Assembly: GCA_027489535.1 (NCBI GenBank)
Contig: JAIXZO010000012.1
Span: forward strand, 122,808 to 186,807
From: Hyphomicrobiales bacterium
Lineage (GTDB): Bacteria > Pseudomonadota > Alphaproteobacteria > Rhizobiales > Beijerinckiaceae
Length of the DNA: 64,000 bases
Direction of reading: 5' to 3'
The number at the start of each line of letters is the position of its first letter. Within the stretch, counting starts at the first letter, position 1. Position numbers and translations under genes: made by a program. Of this stretch, positions 11,392 to 21,326 are shown one piece after another. The notes beneath the pieces were generated by a model that did no database searches, was not told where the DNA came from, and was given only the letters and a program-made list of their open reading frames with translations.

Positions 11392-12180
11392 ATGCGGAAC
11401 GGACGGCGACGGGAACCGGGCGAGAACGAGACGACGCGGGACGAGACGCATTTCGGCTTCTCGACCGTGCGGCTCGACGAAAAGCAGGATCTCGTCGACG
11501 ACGTGTTCCACAAGGTCGCCGAGCGCTACGACGTGATGAACGACGTCATGTCGGCCGGACTGCACCGCGTGTGGAAAAACGCGCTGGTGTCGACCTTGCG
11601 GCCTTCCAAGACGCGGCCGTTCCATCTGCTCGACGTCGCGGGCGGCACCGGCGACGTCGCCTTCCGCGTGATGGAAGCGGCGGGCGAAACGGCGCAGGCC
11701 ACGGTGCTCGACATCAACGGCGAAATGCTTGCGGTCGGTCGCGACCGTACCCCGGCGGAGTTTCGCGAGCGCATCGAATTCGTTCAGGGCAACGCCGAGA
11801 CGCTGCCTTTTCCGGACGCCTCCTTCGACGCCTACACCATCGCCTTCGGCATCCGGAACGTGCCGCGCATCTCCCTCGCGCTGGAGGAAGCGCATCGCGT
11901 GCTCAAGCGCGGCGGGCGGTTGTTGGTGCTGGAATTCTCGCAGCCCGACGTGCCGGGCTTCGATGCCGTCTATGATGCCTATTCCTTCAACGTCGTGCCG
12001 CTGATGGGTCGTGCGATCGCCGGCGATGCCGAGCCGTATCGCTATCTCGTCGAATCCATCCGCAAGTTCCCGACGCCCGCCGCCTTTGCGGGCATGATCG
12101 AGGATGCCGGGTTCCGGCGCGTGACGCATCGGCCGATGACGGGCGGCATCGTGCGCCTGCATTCCGGCTGGAAGCTCTGA
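11392..12180 (+). CDS. ubiE: Demethylmenaquinone/2-polyprenyl-6-methoxy-1,4-benzoquinol C-methylase
   Basis: 262-aa SAM-dependent C-methyltransferase of ubiquinone biosynthesis. The segment [19 protein letters not shown], motif [15 protein letters not shown] and the late motif FGIRNVP are typical of UbiE. Alternative in-frame starts are a TTG at 11350 and an ATG at 11359; the ATG at 11392 is preceded by GAAGGGCAAGG and gives the usual length. It is followed 20 nt later by ubiB, forming a ubiquinone operon. Confidence 0.94.
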   Translation: MRNGRRREPGENETTRDETHFGFSTVRLDEKQDLVDDVFHKVAERYDVMNDVMSAGLHRVWKNALVSTLRPSKTRPFHLLDVAGGTGDVAFRVMEAAGETAQATVLDINGEMLAVGRDRTPAEFRERIEFVQGNAETLPFPDASFDAYTIAFGIRNVPRISLALEEAHRVLKRGGRLLVLEFSQPDVPGFDAVYDAYSFNVVPLMGRAIAGDAEPYRYLVESIRKFPTPAAFAGMIEDAGFRRVTHRPMTGGIVRLHSGWKL

Positions 12181-12200
12181 GCGGAACGGAATCCAAGATC

Positions 12201-13760
12201 GTGGCCTTTTCCGTTTCGTCCCTGTTCCGTCTCGTCCGCGTGGGCTTCGTGCTGGCGCGCGAAGGCGCGTTCGCTCTCGCCAATCCGGCCGATCTGCCGC
12301 CGACCGCGCGCACCTTGTTGCGCCTCGTGCGCTTGATCGAGCGCCGCGGACGCGGCGACGGCGGCGAAGGCTTGGCTGCCGCGATGACGCGGCTCGGCCC
12401 CAGCTACATCAAATTCGGCCAGTTTCTCGCCACGCGGCCCGACGTGGTCGGCGTGCGCGTGGCGCGCGACCTCGAGAAGCTGCAGGACCGGCTGCCGCCG
12501 TTTCCGCGTGCGGCATCCGTGGCCGCGATCGAAGAAGGGTTTCAGCGCCCGCTCGCGGAGCTGTTCTCGGAATTGGGCGAGCCCGTCGCGGCCGCATCCA
12601 TCGCGCAGGTGCATCGGGCGACGACGGCGGACGGCCGCGGCGTCGCGGTGAAGGTGCTGCGGCCGGGCGTGCGCGCCCGCTTCAAGCGCGACCTCACCGC
12701 CATGGCATTTGCGGCGCGGACGCTCGAGAGCCTTTCCCCCGAGGCACGCCGCCTGCGCTTCGTGGAGGTGGTGGAGACGCTCGCGCGGTCCGTCGTCATG
12801 GAGATGGATTTGCGGCTCGAGGCCGCCGCCCTCTCGGAAATGGCGCAGAACACCGAGAACGACGGCGAATTTCGCGTGCCGACGGTCGATTGGGACCGTA
12901 CCGGCCGCGAGGTTCTGACCCTCGAATGGATCGACGGCATTCCGCTGAACGACGTCGCGGGGATCGAGGCGGCGGGCCATGACCGCGTCGCGCTCGGGCG
13001 CACGGTCATCCAGTCCTTCCTGCGGCATGCCCTGCGCGACGGCTTCTTCCATGCCGACATGCATCCCGGAAATCTGTTCGTGGATTCCGAAGGCCGGCTT
13101 TGCGCGGTCGATTTCGGCATCATGGGCCGGCTCGGCGTGAAGGAGCGGCGCTTCCTCGCCGAAATCCTGCTCGGCTTCATCACGCGCAATTACCGCCGCG
13201 TGGCCGAAGTGCATTTCGAGGCGGGCTATGTGCCGGGCAATTACGCCGTGGACGAGTTCGCTCAGGCGATCCGCGCCATCGGCGAGCCGATCCACAAGCG
13301 CCGCGCCGATGAAATCTCGATGGCCAAGCTGCTGACGCTGCTGTTCGAGGTGACGGGCCTGTTCGAGATGCAGACGCGCACCGAATTGGTGATGCTGCAG
13401 AAGACGATGGTCGTGGTGGAGGGCGTCGGGCGTTCGCTCGACCCGCATCTCGACATGTGGTCCACGGCGGAACCCGTGGTGCGCGAATGGATCGAGCGCA
13501 ATCTCGGCCCGGTCGGCCGCATCGAGGAGGCGGGACGCGGCGCGCTGTCGCTCGCGGGCATTCTCGGCGTGCTGCCGGGTCTCGTGACGCGCGCGGACGC
13601 CGTCGCGGGACGGTTGGAAGCGGCGACCCGCAACGGCTTTCTGCTCGACCCGCGCAGCGCGGCCGCCATCGGCCGGGCGGAGGCTTATGCCCGGCGCTGG
13701 ACCACGGCGGCGATGTGGGTCATCGCGGGTCTTCTCGCCTATATCGCGGCGACGCTTTAG
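12201..13760 (+). CDS. ubiB: UbiB/ADCK family atypical kinase, ubiquinone biosynthesis
   Basis: 519-aa protein of the UbiB/COQ8 family, needed for ubiquinone production in the membrane. The invariant KxGQ motif appears as YIKFGQFLATRPD. The family's Ala-rich nucleotide loop is AAASIAQVH. The catalytic-like segment reads HADMHPGNLFV and the metal-binding DFG is AVDFGIMGRL. One C-terminal hydrophobic segment (near AMWVIAGLLAYIAA) anchors it. It starts with GTG at 12201, in operon with ubiE. Confidence 0.95.
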   Translation: MAFSVSSLFRLVRVGFVLAREGAFALANPADLPPTARTLLRLVRLIERRGRGDGGEGLAAAMTRLGPSYIKFGQFLATRPDVVGVRVARDLEKLQDRLPPFPRAASVAAIEEGFQRPLAELFSELGEPVAAASIAQVHRATTADGRGVAVKVLRPGVRARFKRDLTAMAFAARTLESLSPEARRLRFVEVVETLARSVVMEMDLRLEAAALSEMAQNTENDGEFRVPTVDWDRTGREVLTLEWIDGIPLNDVAGIEAAGHDRVALGRTVIQSFLRHALRDGFFHADMHPGNLFVDSEGRLCAVDFGIMGRLGVKERRFLAEILLGFITRNYRRVAEVHFEAGYVPGNYAVDEFAQAIRAIGEPIHKRRADEISMAKLLTLLFEVTGLFEMQTRTELVMLQKTMVVVEGVGRSLDPHLDMWSTAEPVVREWIERNLGPVGRIEEAGRGALSLAGILGVLPGLVTRADAVAGRLEAATRNGFLLDPRSAAAIGRAEAYARRWTTAAMWVIAGLLAYIAATL

Positions 13761-13826
13761 CCGTTCGTTCGAGTGTGATAGAGCATTTCACGCGGCCTCG
13801 CGGGAATTGAGGTCGACGGGACCCGC

Positions 13827-15044
13827 ATGCTGAACGACAAGCGCATTCTCCTCGTGATCGGCGGCGGCATTGCCGCCTATAAGAGCCTCGAGCTGATCCG
13901 GGAGATCCGCAAGCGGGGCGGCGCGGTGCGTTGCATCCTCACGGCGGCGGGCGAGAAATTCGTGACGCCGCTTTCGGTGTCGAGCCTCTCCGGCGACAAG
14001 GTTTACGGCGATCTGTTTTCGCTGACCGACGAAGCGGAGATGGGACACATCGAGTTGTCGCGCTCGGCCGATCTCGTCGTCGTCGCGCCGGCGACGGCCG
14101 ATCTCATGGCCAAGGCCGCCGGCGGCCTCGCAAACGACCTTGCCTCCACCACCCTGCTCGCCACCGACAAGCGGGTGCTGTTCGCCCCGTCGATGAACGT
14201 GCGGATGTGGCTGCATCCCGCCACGCGGCGGAACGTCGAGACCCTGAAGGGCGACGGCGCGCTGTTCGTCGGCCCCGGTGAGGGCGAGATGGCGTGCGGC
14301 GAATTCGGGCCGGGCCGCATGGCCGAGCCCGCCGCCATCGCCGACGCGATCGAAGCGGCGCTGCATTCTCCGGTCGGGCGGCCGTTGGCGGGCAAGCGCA
14401 TCCTCGTCACCTCCGGGCCGACGCATGAGCCCATCGATCCGGTGCGCTACATCGCCAATCGCTCGTCGGGCAAGCAGGGACACGCCATCGCCCGGGCCGC
14501 GGCGGCTGCGGGAGGCGACGTGACTTTGATTTCAGGTCCGGTTTCCATCCCCGACCCCCAGGGCGTGCGCGTGGTGCATGTCGAAACCGCCCGTGAGATG
14601 GCGGCCGCCGTGGAGCATGCGCTGCCGGCGGATGCCGCGATCTTCTGCGCGGCGGTGGCCGATTGGCGCGTGGCGCAAGCGGGCGCGGAGAAGATCAAGA
14701 AGACCGGCGATGCGCCCCCGCCGCTCGCCTTGGCCGAAAACCCGGACATTCTCGCGGGCATCGCGCGCCGGCGCGAAGGCCGGCCGGCGCTCGTCGTCGG
14801 CTTTGCGGCCGAAACCGAAAACGTGATCGAGCATGCGAAGGCCAAGCTCGCCCGTAAGGGCTGCGATTGGATCGTGGCCAACGACGTGAGCCCGGAACAC
14901 GGCGTGATGGGGGGCGACGGCAATACCGTTCATCTCGTCTCGGCGTCGGGCGTCGAATCCTGGCCGACGATGGACAAGGGCCGCGTGGCCGAGCGCCTGG
15001 TCGAACGCATCGCGGCGGCGTTGCCGGCGGGGGAATGGACGTGA
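13827..15044 (+). CDS. coaBC: Bifunctional phosphopantothenoylcysteine decarboxylase / phosphopantothenate-cysteine ligase
   Basis: 405-aa enzyme making 4'-phosphopantetheine for coenzyme A. The N-terminal CoaC flavodomain has [14 protein letters not shown], the catalytic His in EMGHIELSR, the APSMN motif and the active-site Cys in [13 protein letters not shown]. The C-terminal CoaB half begins at about residue 190 ([20 protein letters not shown]) and carries KIKKTGD. The dut start codon overlaps its 3' end by 10 nt, so the two are translationally coupled. Confidence 0.96.
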   Translation: MLNDKRILLVIGGGIAAYKSLELIREIRKRGGAVRCILTAAGEKFVTPLSVSSLSGDKVYGDLFSLTDEAEMGHIELSRSADLVVVAPATADLMAKAAGGLANDLASTTLLATDKRVLFAPSMNVRMWLHPATRRNVETLKGDGALFVGPGEGEMACGEFGPGRMAEPAAIADAIEAALHSPVGRPLAGKRILVTSGPTHEPIDPVRYIANRSSGKQGHAIARAAAAAGGDVTLISGPVSIPDPQGVRVVHVETAREMAAAVEHALPADAAIFCAAVADWRVAQAGAEKIKKTGDAPPPLALAENPDILAGIARRREGRPALVVGFAAETENVIEHAKAKLARKGCDWIVANDVSPEHGVMGGDGNTVHLVSASGVESWPTMDKGRVAERLVERIAAALPAGEWT

Positions 15045-15490
15045 GCCTCGTCGTCGGTTTGCGCCGCCTTCCGCACGGCGCCGATCTTCCGCTGCCGCGA
15101 TACGAGACGCCCGGTGCGGCGGGAATGGACCTGTTCGCGGCAGTACCGCAGGACGAACCGCTCGAACTTGCGCCCGGTGCCCGCGCGCTGGTGCCGACCG
15201 GACTGTCGATCGAACTGCCTGACGGATACGAGGCGCAGGTGCGGCCGCGCTCCGGCTTGGCGCTGAAATTCGGCGTCACGGTGCTCAACGCGCCGGGCAC
15301 CGTCGACAGCGATTATCGCGGCGAGGTGGGGGTGATCCTCGTCAACCACGGGTCCGCGCCCTACCTCGTCTTGCGGGGCATGCGTATCGCTCAGCTGGTG
15401 CTTGCACCGGTCACGCGCGGCGTCTTCCTCGAAAAGGGCGAGCTGGACGTCACCGCGCGCGGCGCGGGCGGCTTCGGTTCGACCGGTTGA
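15035..15490 (+). CDS. dut: dUTP diphosphatase
   Basis: 151-aa trimeric dUTPase hydrolysing dUTP to dUMP and PPi. All five family motifs are present: AAGMDLFAA (1), RPRSGLALK (2), [14 protein letters not shown] (3), [10 protein letters not shown] (4) and the flexible C-terminal GAGGFGSTG (5). The ATG at 15035 overlaps coaBC by 10 nt. This coaBC-dut coupling is conserved widely in proteobacteria. Confidence 0.96.
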   Translation: MDVSLVVGLRRLPHGADLPLPRYETPGAAGMDLFAAVPQDEPLELAPGARALVPTGLSIELPDGYEAQVRPRSGLALKFGVTVLNAPGTVDSDYRGEVGVILVNHGSAPYLVLRGMRIAQLVLAPVTRGVFLEKGELDVTARGAGGFGSTG

Positions 15491-15512
15491 CCGTCTTCCC
15501 CCGGAGCATTCG

Positions 15513-15962
15513 ATGATCCTTCTCTCCCGACGCAGCCTTCTGGCCATCGCCGCAGTGGTGGACATCGCATTGCATGCACGTCCCAATCCCGTGGCGGCGA
15601 AGCATCTCGCCAATCGGCACGATCTGCCGCCGCGGCATCTCGAGACGATGCTGCAGGCGCTGGTGCGCGCCGGTATCCTGAAGGGCGTGCGCGGGCCGCG
15701 CGGCGGCTACGAACTCGCCGTCGAGCGTCGCCGCATCACGGCGGGCGACATCGTGCGCGCCGCGATGAATTCGACCGGCGAGGATTCCATGCCGCCCGTC
15801 CCCGTCTCGGCCTTGGTGAGCGAGGTGATCGGGCCGGTGGTGGAGAGTGCGGGCCGCACCTTCCTCGACGAGCTGGACCGCGTGACGGTGGAAGACCTCT
15901 GCCGCACGGCGACGGAAAAAAGCACGGACCGCATCGACGGCGTTATGGATTTCACGATCTGA
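15513..15962 (+). CDS. Rrf2 family transcriptional regulator lacking Fe-S cysteines
   Basis: 149-aa winged-helix regulator. The N-terminal segment RRSLLAIAAVVDIALHA, the recognition helix region (LPPRHLETMLQALVRAGILKG) and the wing GVRGPRGGYELA are typical of Rrf2/IscR proteins. The three-cysteine cluster that binds Fe-S in IscR, NsrR and RirA is absent: residues about 85-110 contain no Cys, and the only Cys is near the C-terminus. This resembles the CymR branch, which partners CysK in Firmicutes; here cysK is the next gene, 76 nt downstream. GGAG lies 7 nt before the ATG. Confidence 0.88.
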   Translation: MILLSRRSLLAIAAVVDIALHARPNPVAAKHLANRHDLPPRHLETMLQALVRAGILKGVRGPRGGYELAVERRRITAGDIVRAAMNSTGEDSMPPVPVSALVSEVIGPVVESAGRTFLDELDRVTVEDLCRTATEKSTDRIDGVMDFTI

Positions 15963-15965
15963 TTT

Positions 15966-15984
15966 GTGGTTTTTCCGAAACCAC
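15966..15984. promoter_or_regulatory. Inverted repeat between the Rrf2 gene and cysK (possible operator)
   Basis: GTGGTTT and AAACCAC form a perfect 7-bp dyad with a 5-nt spacer, starting 4 nt after the Rrf2 stop and ending about 55 nt before the cysK ATG. It has no following T run on the plus strand, so it looks more like a protein-binding site than a terminator. The adjacent Rrf2 protein is the obvious candidate binder. Confidence 0.45.
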
Positions 15985-16038
15985 TCGACCCTGACTGTGC
16001 AATCGCGATAGGCTGTCCCTTTCACGGAGGAGCCCGTC

Positions 16039-17025
16039 ATGGCCGATGCCGCACATAAGACCGTTCAGCCGCCGCAGCACGTTCCGGGTCGCGGCCGCAT
16101 TTATGATTCCATCACCGACACGATCGGCGATACGCCGCTCGTGCGTCTCGACCGCATCGCCGCCGAAAACGGCGTGAAGGCCAAGCTGGTCGCCAAGCTC
16201 GAATTCTTCAACCCGATCGCGAGCGTCAAGGACCGCATCGGCGTGGCCATGGTCGATGCGCTCGAAGAGGACGGCGTGCTGAAGCCGGGCGGAACGCTGA
16301 TCGAGCCGACCTCCGGCAATACCGGCATCGCGCTCGCCTTCGTGGCGGCCGCGCGCGGCTATCGGCTGATCCTCGTGATGCCGGAATCCATGTCCATCGA
16401 GCGCCGCAAGATGCTGGCGCTGCTCGGGGCGGAGCTGGACCTCACGCCCGCCGCGCTCGGCATGAAGGGCGCCATCGCCCGCGCGGAGGAACTGAAGACC
16501 TCGATTCCGGGCGCGATCATCCCGCAGCAGTTCAAGAACCCCGCGAACCCGGACATCCATCGCCGCACGACGGCGGAGGAGATCTGGAACGACACGCAGG
16601 GGAACGTCGACGTGTTCATCTCGGGCGTCGGGACCGGCGGCACGATCACGGGCGTCGGGCAGGTGCTCAAGCAGCGCCGCCCCGGCGTCCGCATCGTGGC
16701 GGTGGAGCCCGAGGATTCGCCGGTGCTGTCGGGCGGCGCGCCCGGCCCGCACAAGATTCAGGGCATCGGTGCGGGCTTCGTGCCCGACATTCTCGACCGT
16801 GACCTGATCGACGAGGTCGTGACGGTGGGCAATCAGTCGGCGTTCGACATGGCGCGCAAGCTCGCGCGGCTCGAAGGCATCCCGACCGGCATTTCGGCGG
16901 GCGCGGCGGTGACCGCGGCTGTGGAAATCGGCAAGCGGCCGGGGATGGAGGGCAAGACGATCGTCATCATCATCCCGTCATTTGCCGAGCGTTATCTCTC
17001 GACGGCCTTGTTCGAAGGGCTCTGA
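16039..17025 (+). CDS. cysK: Cysteine synthase A (O-acetylserine sulfhydrylase)
   Basis: 328-aa PLP enzyme converting O-acetylserine and sulfide to cysteine. The PLP lysine lies in [11 protein letters not shown], the substrate loop is [11 protein letters not shown], and the phosphate-binding glycine loop is [13 protein letters not shown]. The start is preceded by CACGGAGGAGCCC, a strong ribosome-binding site. The N-terminal extension of about 20 residues before the conserved [15 protein letters not shown] is slightly longer than the E. coli form. It ends at a bidirectional terminator shared with the dehydrogenase downstream. Confidence 0.95.
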   Translation: MADAAHKTVQPPQHVPGRGRIYDSITDTIGDTPLVRLDRIAAENGVKAKLVAKLEFFNPIASVKDRIGVAMVDALEEDGVLKPGGTLIEPTSGNTGIALAFVAAARGYRLILVMPESMSIERRKMLALLGAELDLTPAALGMKGAIARAEELKTSIPGAIIPQQFKNPANPDIHRRTTAEEIWNDTQGNVDVFISGVGTGGTITGVGQVLKQRRPGVRIVAVEPEDSPVLSGGAPGPHKIQGIGAGFVPDILDRDLIDEVVTVGNQSAFDMARKLARLEGIPTGISAGAAVTAAVEIGKRPGMEGKTIVIIIPSFAERYLSTALFEGL

Positions 17026-17042
17026 TCGAGAGACCCGAATCG

Positions 17043-17070
17043 AAAAGGGCGGCCTCGCGGCCGCCCTTTT
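17043..17070. terminator. Bidirectional terminator between cysK and the hydroxyacid dehydrogenase gene
   Basis: A 12-bp perfect stem AAAAGGGCGGCC / GGCCGCCCTTTT with a TCGC loop separates two convergent genes. A-rich and T-rich ends on each side make it usable in both directions. Confidence 0.88.
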
Positions 17071-17075
17071 GCGTT

Positions 17076-18071
17076 TCAGAGCATCGACGGAACGACCCGG
17101 TCGGGCGGCCGGTGGCCGTCCATGAAGGTCTTGATGTTGACGATGACCTTCTCACCCATGTCGATGCGGCCCTCGATGGTGGCCGAGCCCATATGCGGCA
17201 GCACCACGATCTTGTTCTGACGCGCGAGCTTGAGCAGACGCGGAGAAATCGCGGGTTCGTGCTCGAACACGTCGAGGCCCGCGCCGGCGATCTCGCCGGC
17301 TTCCAGCATCCGCGTCAGCGCCGTCTCGTCGATGATCTCGCCGCGGGCGGTGTTGATCACGATGGCGTCGGGCTTCAGCAGCTTCAGCCGGCGTGCGGAA
17401 AGCAGGTGATAGGTGGCAGGCGTGTGCGGGCAGTTGACCGACACGATGTCCATCCGCGCCAGCATCTGGTCCAGCGAGTCCCAATAGGTCGCTTCGAGCT
17501 GCTCCTCGATCGAGGTCGGGACGCGGCGGCGATTGTGGTAGTGCACCTGCAGCCCGAAGGCGCGGGCGCGGCGCGCGACGGCTTGGCCGATGCGGCCCAT
17601 GCCGACGATGCCGAGGCGCTTGCCGGTGATGCGGTGGCCGAGCATCCACGTCGGCGACCAGCCGTTCCATTGCTCGTCCGGGATGACGCGCGCGCCTTCC
17701 GAGATGCGGCGGGCGACGGCGAGTATCAGCGCCATCGTCATGTCGGCCGTGTCGTCGGTGAGCACGCCGGGCGTGTTCGTGACTGTGATGCCGCGCGAAA
17801 GGGCGCTCTGCACGTCGATATTGTCGACGCCGTTGCCAAAATTGGCGATCAGGCGGAGGTTCTCGCCGGCCTGTGCGAGGACCGCGGCGTCGATCTTGTC
17901 GGTGACGGTCGGCACGAGCACGTCGGCGGAACGGATCGCCTCGATCAGCTCGGCCTGACCCATCGGCTTGTCGTCGACGTTGAGCCGCGTATCGAACAAT
18001 TCACGCATACGGGTCTCGACGACGTCGGGGAGACGCCTCGTAACGACGACGACCGGCTTCTTCTTGGGCAT
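17076..18071 (-). CDS. D-2-hydroxyacid dehydrogenase (glyoxylate/hydroxypyruvate reductase type)
   Basis: 331-aa NAD(P)-dependent D-2-hydroxyacid dehydrogenase. It has the Rossmann motif GIVGMGRIGQAVARRA, the catalytic Arg region (NTARGEIIDETAL), the Glu (FEHEPAI) and the catalytic His in LPHMGSAT. Sequence style is closest to glyoxylate/hydroxypyruvate reductases (GyaR/GhrB), so it would reduce glyoxylate to glycolate. Substrate choice is inferred. The ATG at 18071 follows a GGGGGGTGGGA ribosome-binding site. It may connect with glcDEF, which runs the opposite reaction. Confidence 0.9.
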   Translation of the reverse strand: MPKKKPVVVVTRRLPDVVETRMRELFDTRLNVDDKPMGQAELIEAIRSADVLVPTVTDKIDAAVLAQAGENLRLIANFGNGVDNIDVQSALSRGITVTNTPGVLTDDTADMTMALILAVARRISEGARVIPDEQWNGWSPTWMLGHRITGKRLGIVGMGRIGQAVARRARAFGLQVHYHNRRRVPTSIEEQLEATYWDSLDQMLARMDIVSVNCPHTPATYHLLSARRLKLLKPDAIVINTARGEIIDETALTRMLEAGEIAGAGLDVFEHEPAISPRLLKLARQNKIVVLPHMGSATIEGRIDMGEKVIVNIKTFMDGHRPPDRVVPSML

Positions 18072-18255
18072 TCCCACCCCCCGATGCGATCGACCCCGCC
18101 CGATGCGGTGTCGCAATTTACTCATCGTTAACCGCCGAGGGCGATGAACTTCATGGTCGCTTCGCGACGCGCCGCCCTCGAGCCCTCCATAGCGAGCGGT
18201 ATCGAGAAACACAACGGCTCGGGTCGTGGTCCGATAGCAGCATGGGGTAAGGCGC

Positions 18256-18783
18256 TTGGGTCGAATCGGTCTGTTCTTTTGCGTCGCGGCCGTCTTCGTC
18301 GCCGTTGCGGCTCCGGGCGGGGCCCGCGCGGCCGACGGCATCGGAACCGGGACCGCCACGGGCTTGCCGCTTCCCCGTTTCGCCAGCTTGAAATCCGACC
18401 GGGTGAATTTACGCGAGGGCCCCAGCAAGGAGCACCGCACGACGTGGATCTTCCAGCGGGCCGGTCTCCCGGTCGAGATCACCGCGGAATTCGAGACGTG
18501 GCGGCGCATCCGCGATGCGGAGGGCACGGAAGGCTGGGTGCTGCACAGCCTCTTGTCCGGTCGGCGCACGGCGCTCGTCTCGCCGTGGACGAAGAGCGGT
18601 CTTCACGAGATCCATCCGAAGCCCGATCTGGCATCCGGCGTATCCGCCCGGCTCGAACCCGGCGTTCTGGCCACGATGAAGCGCTGCGACGGGTCGTGGT
18701 GCCGCCTGACCGGCGAAAACTTCGACGGCTTCATCAAGCAGGATCGGCTTTGGGGCGCTTATCCGGGCGAGAAGGTCGACTGA
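18256..18783 (+). CDS. Secreted SH3-like domain protein
   Basis: 175-aa protein with a signal peptide (LFFCVAAVFVAVAAP, then an ARA-type cleavage site), so probably periplasmic. The mature part has two SH3b-like repeats typical of the alphaproteobacterial SH3_4 family: SDRVNLREGPS...WVLHSLL and a second copy around ARLEPGVLA...GFIKQDRLWG. Two cysteines (KRCDGSWCRL) could form a disulfide. The start is a TTG at 18256 after GGTAAGG; no in-frame ATG exists. The function is probably cell-wall related, but unknown. Confidence 0.82.
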   Translation: MGRIGLFFCVAAVFVAVAAPGGARAADGIGTGTATGLPLPRFASLKSDRVNLREGPSKEHRTTWIFQRAGLPVEITAEFETWRRIRDAEGTEGWVLHSLLSGRRTALVSPWTKSGLHEIHPKPDLASGVSARLEPGVLATMKRCDGSWCRLTGENFDGFIKQDRLWGAYPGEKVD

Positions 18784-18810
18784 CCCTGCGGCAGCAGACC
18801 GCGCGGGTGC

Positions 18811-19296
18811 TTAGGAACCCTTGCGGCGCAGCCTGACGATCACGTCGACGCGGGCGATTTCCATGCCTTCGGGCGGCTCCGGCAGCGCGCCGATCTCGAT
18901 CGACGGGCCTTCGATGTCGAACAGCGTGTTGTCGCCTTCGACGAAGAAGTGATGGTGGTTGCCCGTGTTCGTGTCGAAATAGGTCTTGGCCCCGTCGACG
19001 GCGACTTCGCGCAGCAGACCGGCTTCGGTGAACTGGTGCAGCGTGTTGTAGACGGTCGCCAGCGACACCGGGACGCGGGCCTTCGAGGCTTCGTCGAACA
19101 GGATTTCGGCGGTGACGTGACGGTCGCCCTTGGCGAACAGCAGCCAACCGAGGCCGACGCGCTGGCGGGTCGGACGCAGACCCGAATCGCGCAACCGCCG
19201 ACGCAGATCGTGCACGGGGCAACCGCTGCGTTCGGGCCATTCGGCGGGCGGGGCGGACGCGCGCAGCGCCGCCGGAGGAGTCGAAGACGTCGCCAT
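18811..19296 (-). CDS. irr: Iron response regulator Irr (Fur family)
   Basis: 161-aa Fur-family regulator. In rhizobia, Irr controls haem synthesis and iron genes and is degraded upon haem binding. The haem regulatory Cys-Pro motif is present as GCPVHDLRRRL, followed by the DNA-binding region (GLRPTRQRVGLGWLLF) and the recognition helix (VSLATVYNTLHQFTEAGLL). The second haem or metal site appears as the His cluster GNHHHFF. The start at 19296 removes a 60-residue non-conserved extension. It is divergent from fabA, a neighbourhood kept across Hyphomicrobiales. Confidence 0.93.
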   Translation of the reverse strand: MATSSTPPAALRASAPPAEWPERSGCPVHDLRRRLRDSGLRPTRQRVGLGWLLFAKGDRHVTAEILFDEASKARVPVSLATVYNTLHQFTEAGLLREVAVDGAKTYFDTNTGNHHHFFVEGDNTLFDIEGPSIEIGALPEPPEGMEIARVDVIVRLRRKGS

Positions 19297-19326
19297 GCGA
19301 TCCGGTCGGTAAAACGAGGAAGCCTT

Positions 19327-19355
19327 ATCATAGGTATCCCCGAAGCCTCCCGCAA
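19327..19355 (-). promoter_or_regulatory. Putative promoter of irr
   Basis: Minus-strand TTGCGG (19350-19355) and TATGAT (19327-19332) have a 17-nt spacer, about 30 nt upstream of the irr ATG. The -10 is near consensus; the -35 is weaker. Confidence 0.4.
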
Positions 19356-19475
19356 CCGTCCGGATGGCCCTGCGGCGTGACGGCTTTCGATGTGCTTGCC
19401 GCTGTGTTACCAACGCGCCCGATAAACGCCCGAGCGGGCGACGATTCTGGACGTGAGACGGAGCCCTAAGGGCCA

Positions 19476-19979
19476 ATGCAACAGCGGTCGAGCTACGAAT
19501 ACGAAGATCTCCTCGCTTGCGGACGCGGCGAGTTGTTCGGTCCGGGAAATGCGCAGCTGCCGCTTCCCCCGATGTTGATGTTCGACCGGATCGCGGAGAT
19601 TTCCGAGACCGGCGGCCACTACGGCAAGGGTTTCATCCGCGCCGAATTCGCGATCCGTCCGGATCTTTGGTTCTTCCCGTGCCACTTCCAAGGCGACCCC
19701 GTCATGCCGGGTTGCCTGGGGCTCGACGCGCTGTGGCAGCTCTGCGGTTTTTATCTCGGCTGGCTCGGCGCGGAGGGGCGCGGCCGCGCGCTCGGCGTGG
19801 GCGAGGTCAAGTTCAGCGATCAGGTCCTGCCGACGGTCAAGAAGGTCGTCTACGGCGTCGACGTGAAGCGCGTCTTCCGCACCAAGCTCGTTCTCGGCAT
19901 CGCCGACGGCTGGCTGGAAGCGGACGGCACGCGCATCTACGAGGCCAAGGATCTCCGCGTCGGACTGTTCAAGTCCTGA
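19476..19979 (+). CDS. fabA: 3-hydroxydecanoyl-ACP dehydratase/isomerase FabA
   Basis: 167-aa hot-dog enzyme that dehydrates and isomerises the C10 intermediate, starting anaerobic-type unsaturated fatty acid synthesis. The catalytic His ([14 protein letters not shown]) and the active-site Asp (LGLDALWQL) are clear. Length is normal. It is first of the fabA-fabB-fabI operon and divergent from irr. Confidence 0.96.
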   Translation: MQQRSSYEYEDLLACGRGELFGPGNAQLPLPPMLMFDRIAEISETGGHYGKGFIRAEFAIRPDLWFFPCHFQGDPVMPGCLGLDALWQLCGFYLGWLGAEGRGRALGVGEVKFSDQVLPTVKKVVYGVDVKRVFRTKLVLGIADGWLEADGTRIYEAKDLRVGLFKS

Positions 19980-20064
19980 CATTTCGTTCCGACCTTTCGG
20001 GTCGGTCGTACAAGACGTGCGGGTGCTGCTGGGTGCATCCGCCGAAAAGCCGGGAGTACGCACC

Positions 20065-21288
20065 ATGAGGCGCGTCGTCGTCACGGGGATGGGCATCGTC
20101 TCGTCCATCGGAAACACCACGCAGGAAGTGCTTGCCTCGCTGCGCGATGGCCGCTCCGGCATCGTGACCGCAGAGAAATATGCCGAGCTCGGCTTCCGCT
20201 GTCAGGTGCACGGCGCGCCGACGCTGGATGCGGCCGAGATCGTCGACCGCCGCGCGATGCGCTTCCACGCGGGCGGTACGGCTTGGAACCACGTCGCGAT
20301 GGATCAGGCCATCCGCGACTCCGGCCTCGAGGAGAACGACATCTCCAACGAGCGGACCGGCATCATCATGGGTTCGGGCGGCCCCTCCGCGAAGTCGCTG
20401 GTGGAAGCCGCCGACATCGCCCGCGAAAAGGGTCCCAAGCGCGTCGGCCCCTTCGCGGTGCCGAAGGCGATGTCCTCGACGGCATCGGCCACGCTCGCGA
20501 CCTGGTTCAAGATCAAGGGCGTGAACTATTCGATCTCGTCGGCCTGCGCGACGTCCAACCACTGCATCGGCGCGGCCTACGAGCAGATCCAGTGGGGCAA
20601 GCAGGACGTCATGTTCGCGGGCGGCTGCGAGGAGCTCGACTGGACGCTGTCGGTGCTGTTCGACGCCATGGGCGCGATGTCGTCCTCCTACAACGACCGC
20701 CCGTCGGTCGCCTCGCGCGCCTATGACAAGAACCGCGACGGCTTCGTGATCGCCGGCGGCGCGGGCGTTCTCGTGCTCGAGGAGCTCGAGCATGCGAAGG
20801 CGCGCGGCGCGAAGATCTACGGGGAAATCGTCGGCTACGGCGCGACGTCCGACGGCTACGACATGGTGGCCCCTTCGGGCGAAGGCGCAATCCGCTGCAT
20901 GCATCAGGCGCTGGCGACCGTGAAGTCGCCGGTGGATTACATCAATCCGCACGCGACCTCGACGCCGGTCGGCGACCAGAAGGAAATCGAGGCCATCCGA
21001 GCCGTGTTCGGCACGGGCGACAAGTGCCCCCCGATCTCCGCGACCAAGTCGCTGACCGGCCACTCGCTCGGTGCGACGGGCGTGCAGGAGGCGATCTACT
21101 CGCTTCTGATGATGAACAACGATTTCATCTGCGCAAGCGCCAACATCGAAGAACTCGATCCCGCCTTCGCGGACATGCCGATCGTGCGCAAGCGGGTCGA
21201 CGGCGCGAAGATCGGGACGGTCCTGTCCAATTCGTTCGGTTTCGGCGGCACCAACGCCACCATCGTCATGAAGCGGCTCGAAGTCTGA
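20065..21288 (+). CDS. fabB: 3-oxoacyl-ACP synthase I FabB
   Basis: 407-aa condensing enzyme that elongates the cis-3 unsaturated intermediate from FabA. The Cys-His-His triad is visible: active Cys in [14 protein letters not shown], first His in [11 protein letters not shown], and second His in [13 protein letters not shown]. The ATG at 20065 fits the canonical start [10 protein letters not shown] and is preceded by GGGAG. It sits between fabA and fabI. Confidence 0.96.
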   Translation: MRRVVVTGMGIVSSIGNTTQEVLASLRDGRSGIVTAEKYAELGFRCQVHGAPTLDAAEIVDRRAMRFHAGGTAWNHVAMDQAIRDSGLEENDISNERTGIIMGSGGPSAKSLVEAADIAREKGPKRVGPFAVPKAMSSTASATLATWFKIKGVNYSISSACATSNHCIGAAYEQIQWGKQDVMFAGGCEELDWTLSVLFDAMGAMSSSYNDRPSVASRAYDKNRDGFVIAGGAGVLVLEELEHAKARGAKIYGEIVGYGATSDGYDMVAPSGEGAIRCMHQALATVKSPVDYINPHATSTPVGDQKEIEAIRAVFGTGDKCPPISATKSLTGHSLGATGVQEAIYSLLMMNNDFICASANIEELDPAFADMPIVRKRVDGAKIGTVLSNSFGFGGTNATIVMKRLEV

Positions 21289-21326
21289 CGCCTCGCGTCG
21301 GGGAAGCCGTTTCGAAGGAGCATGCA

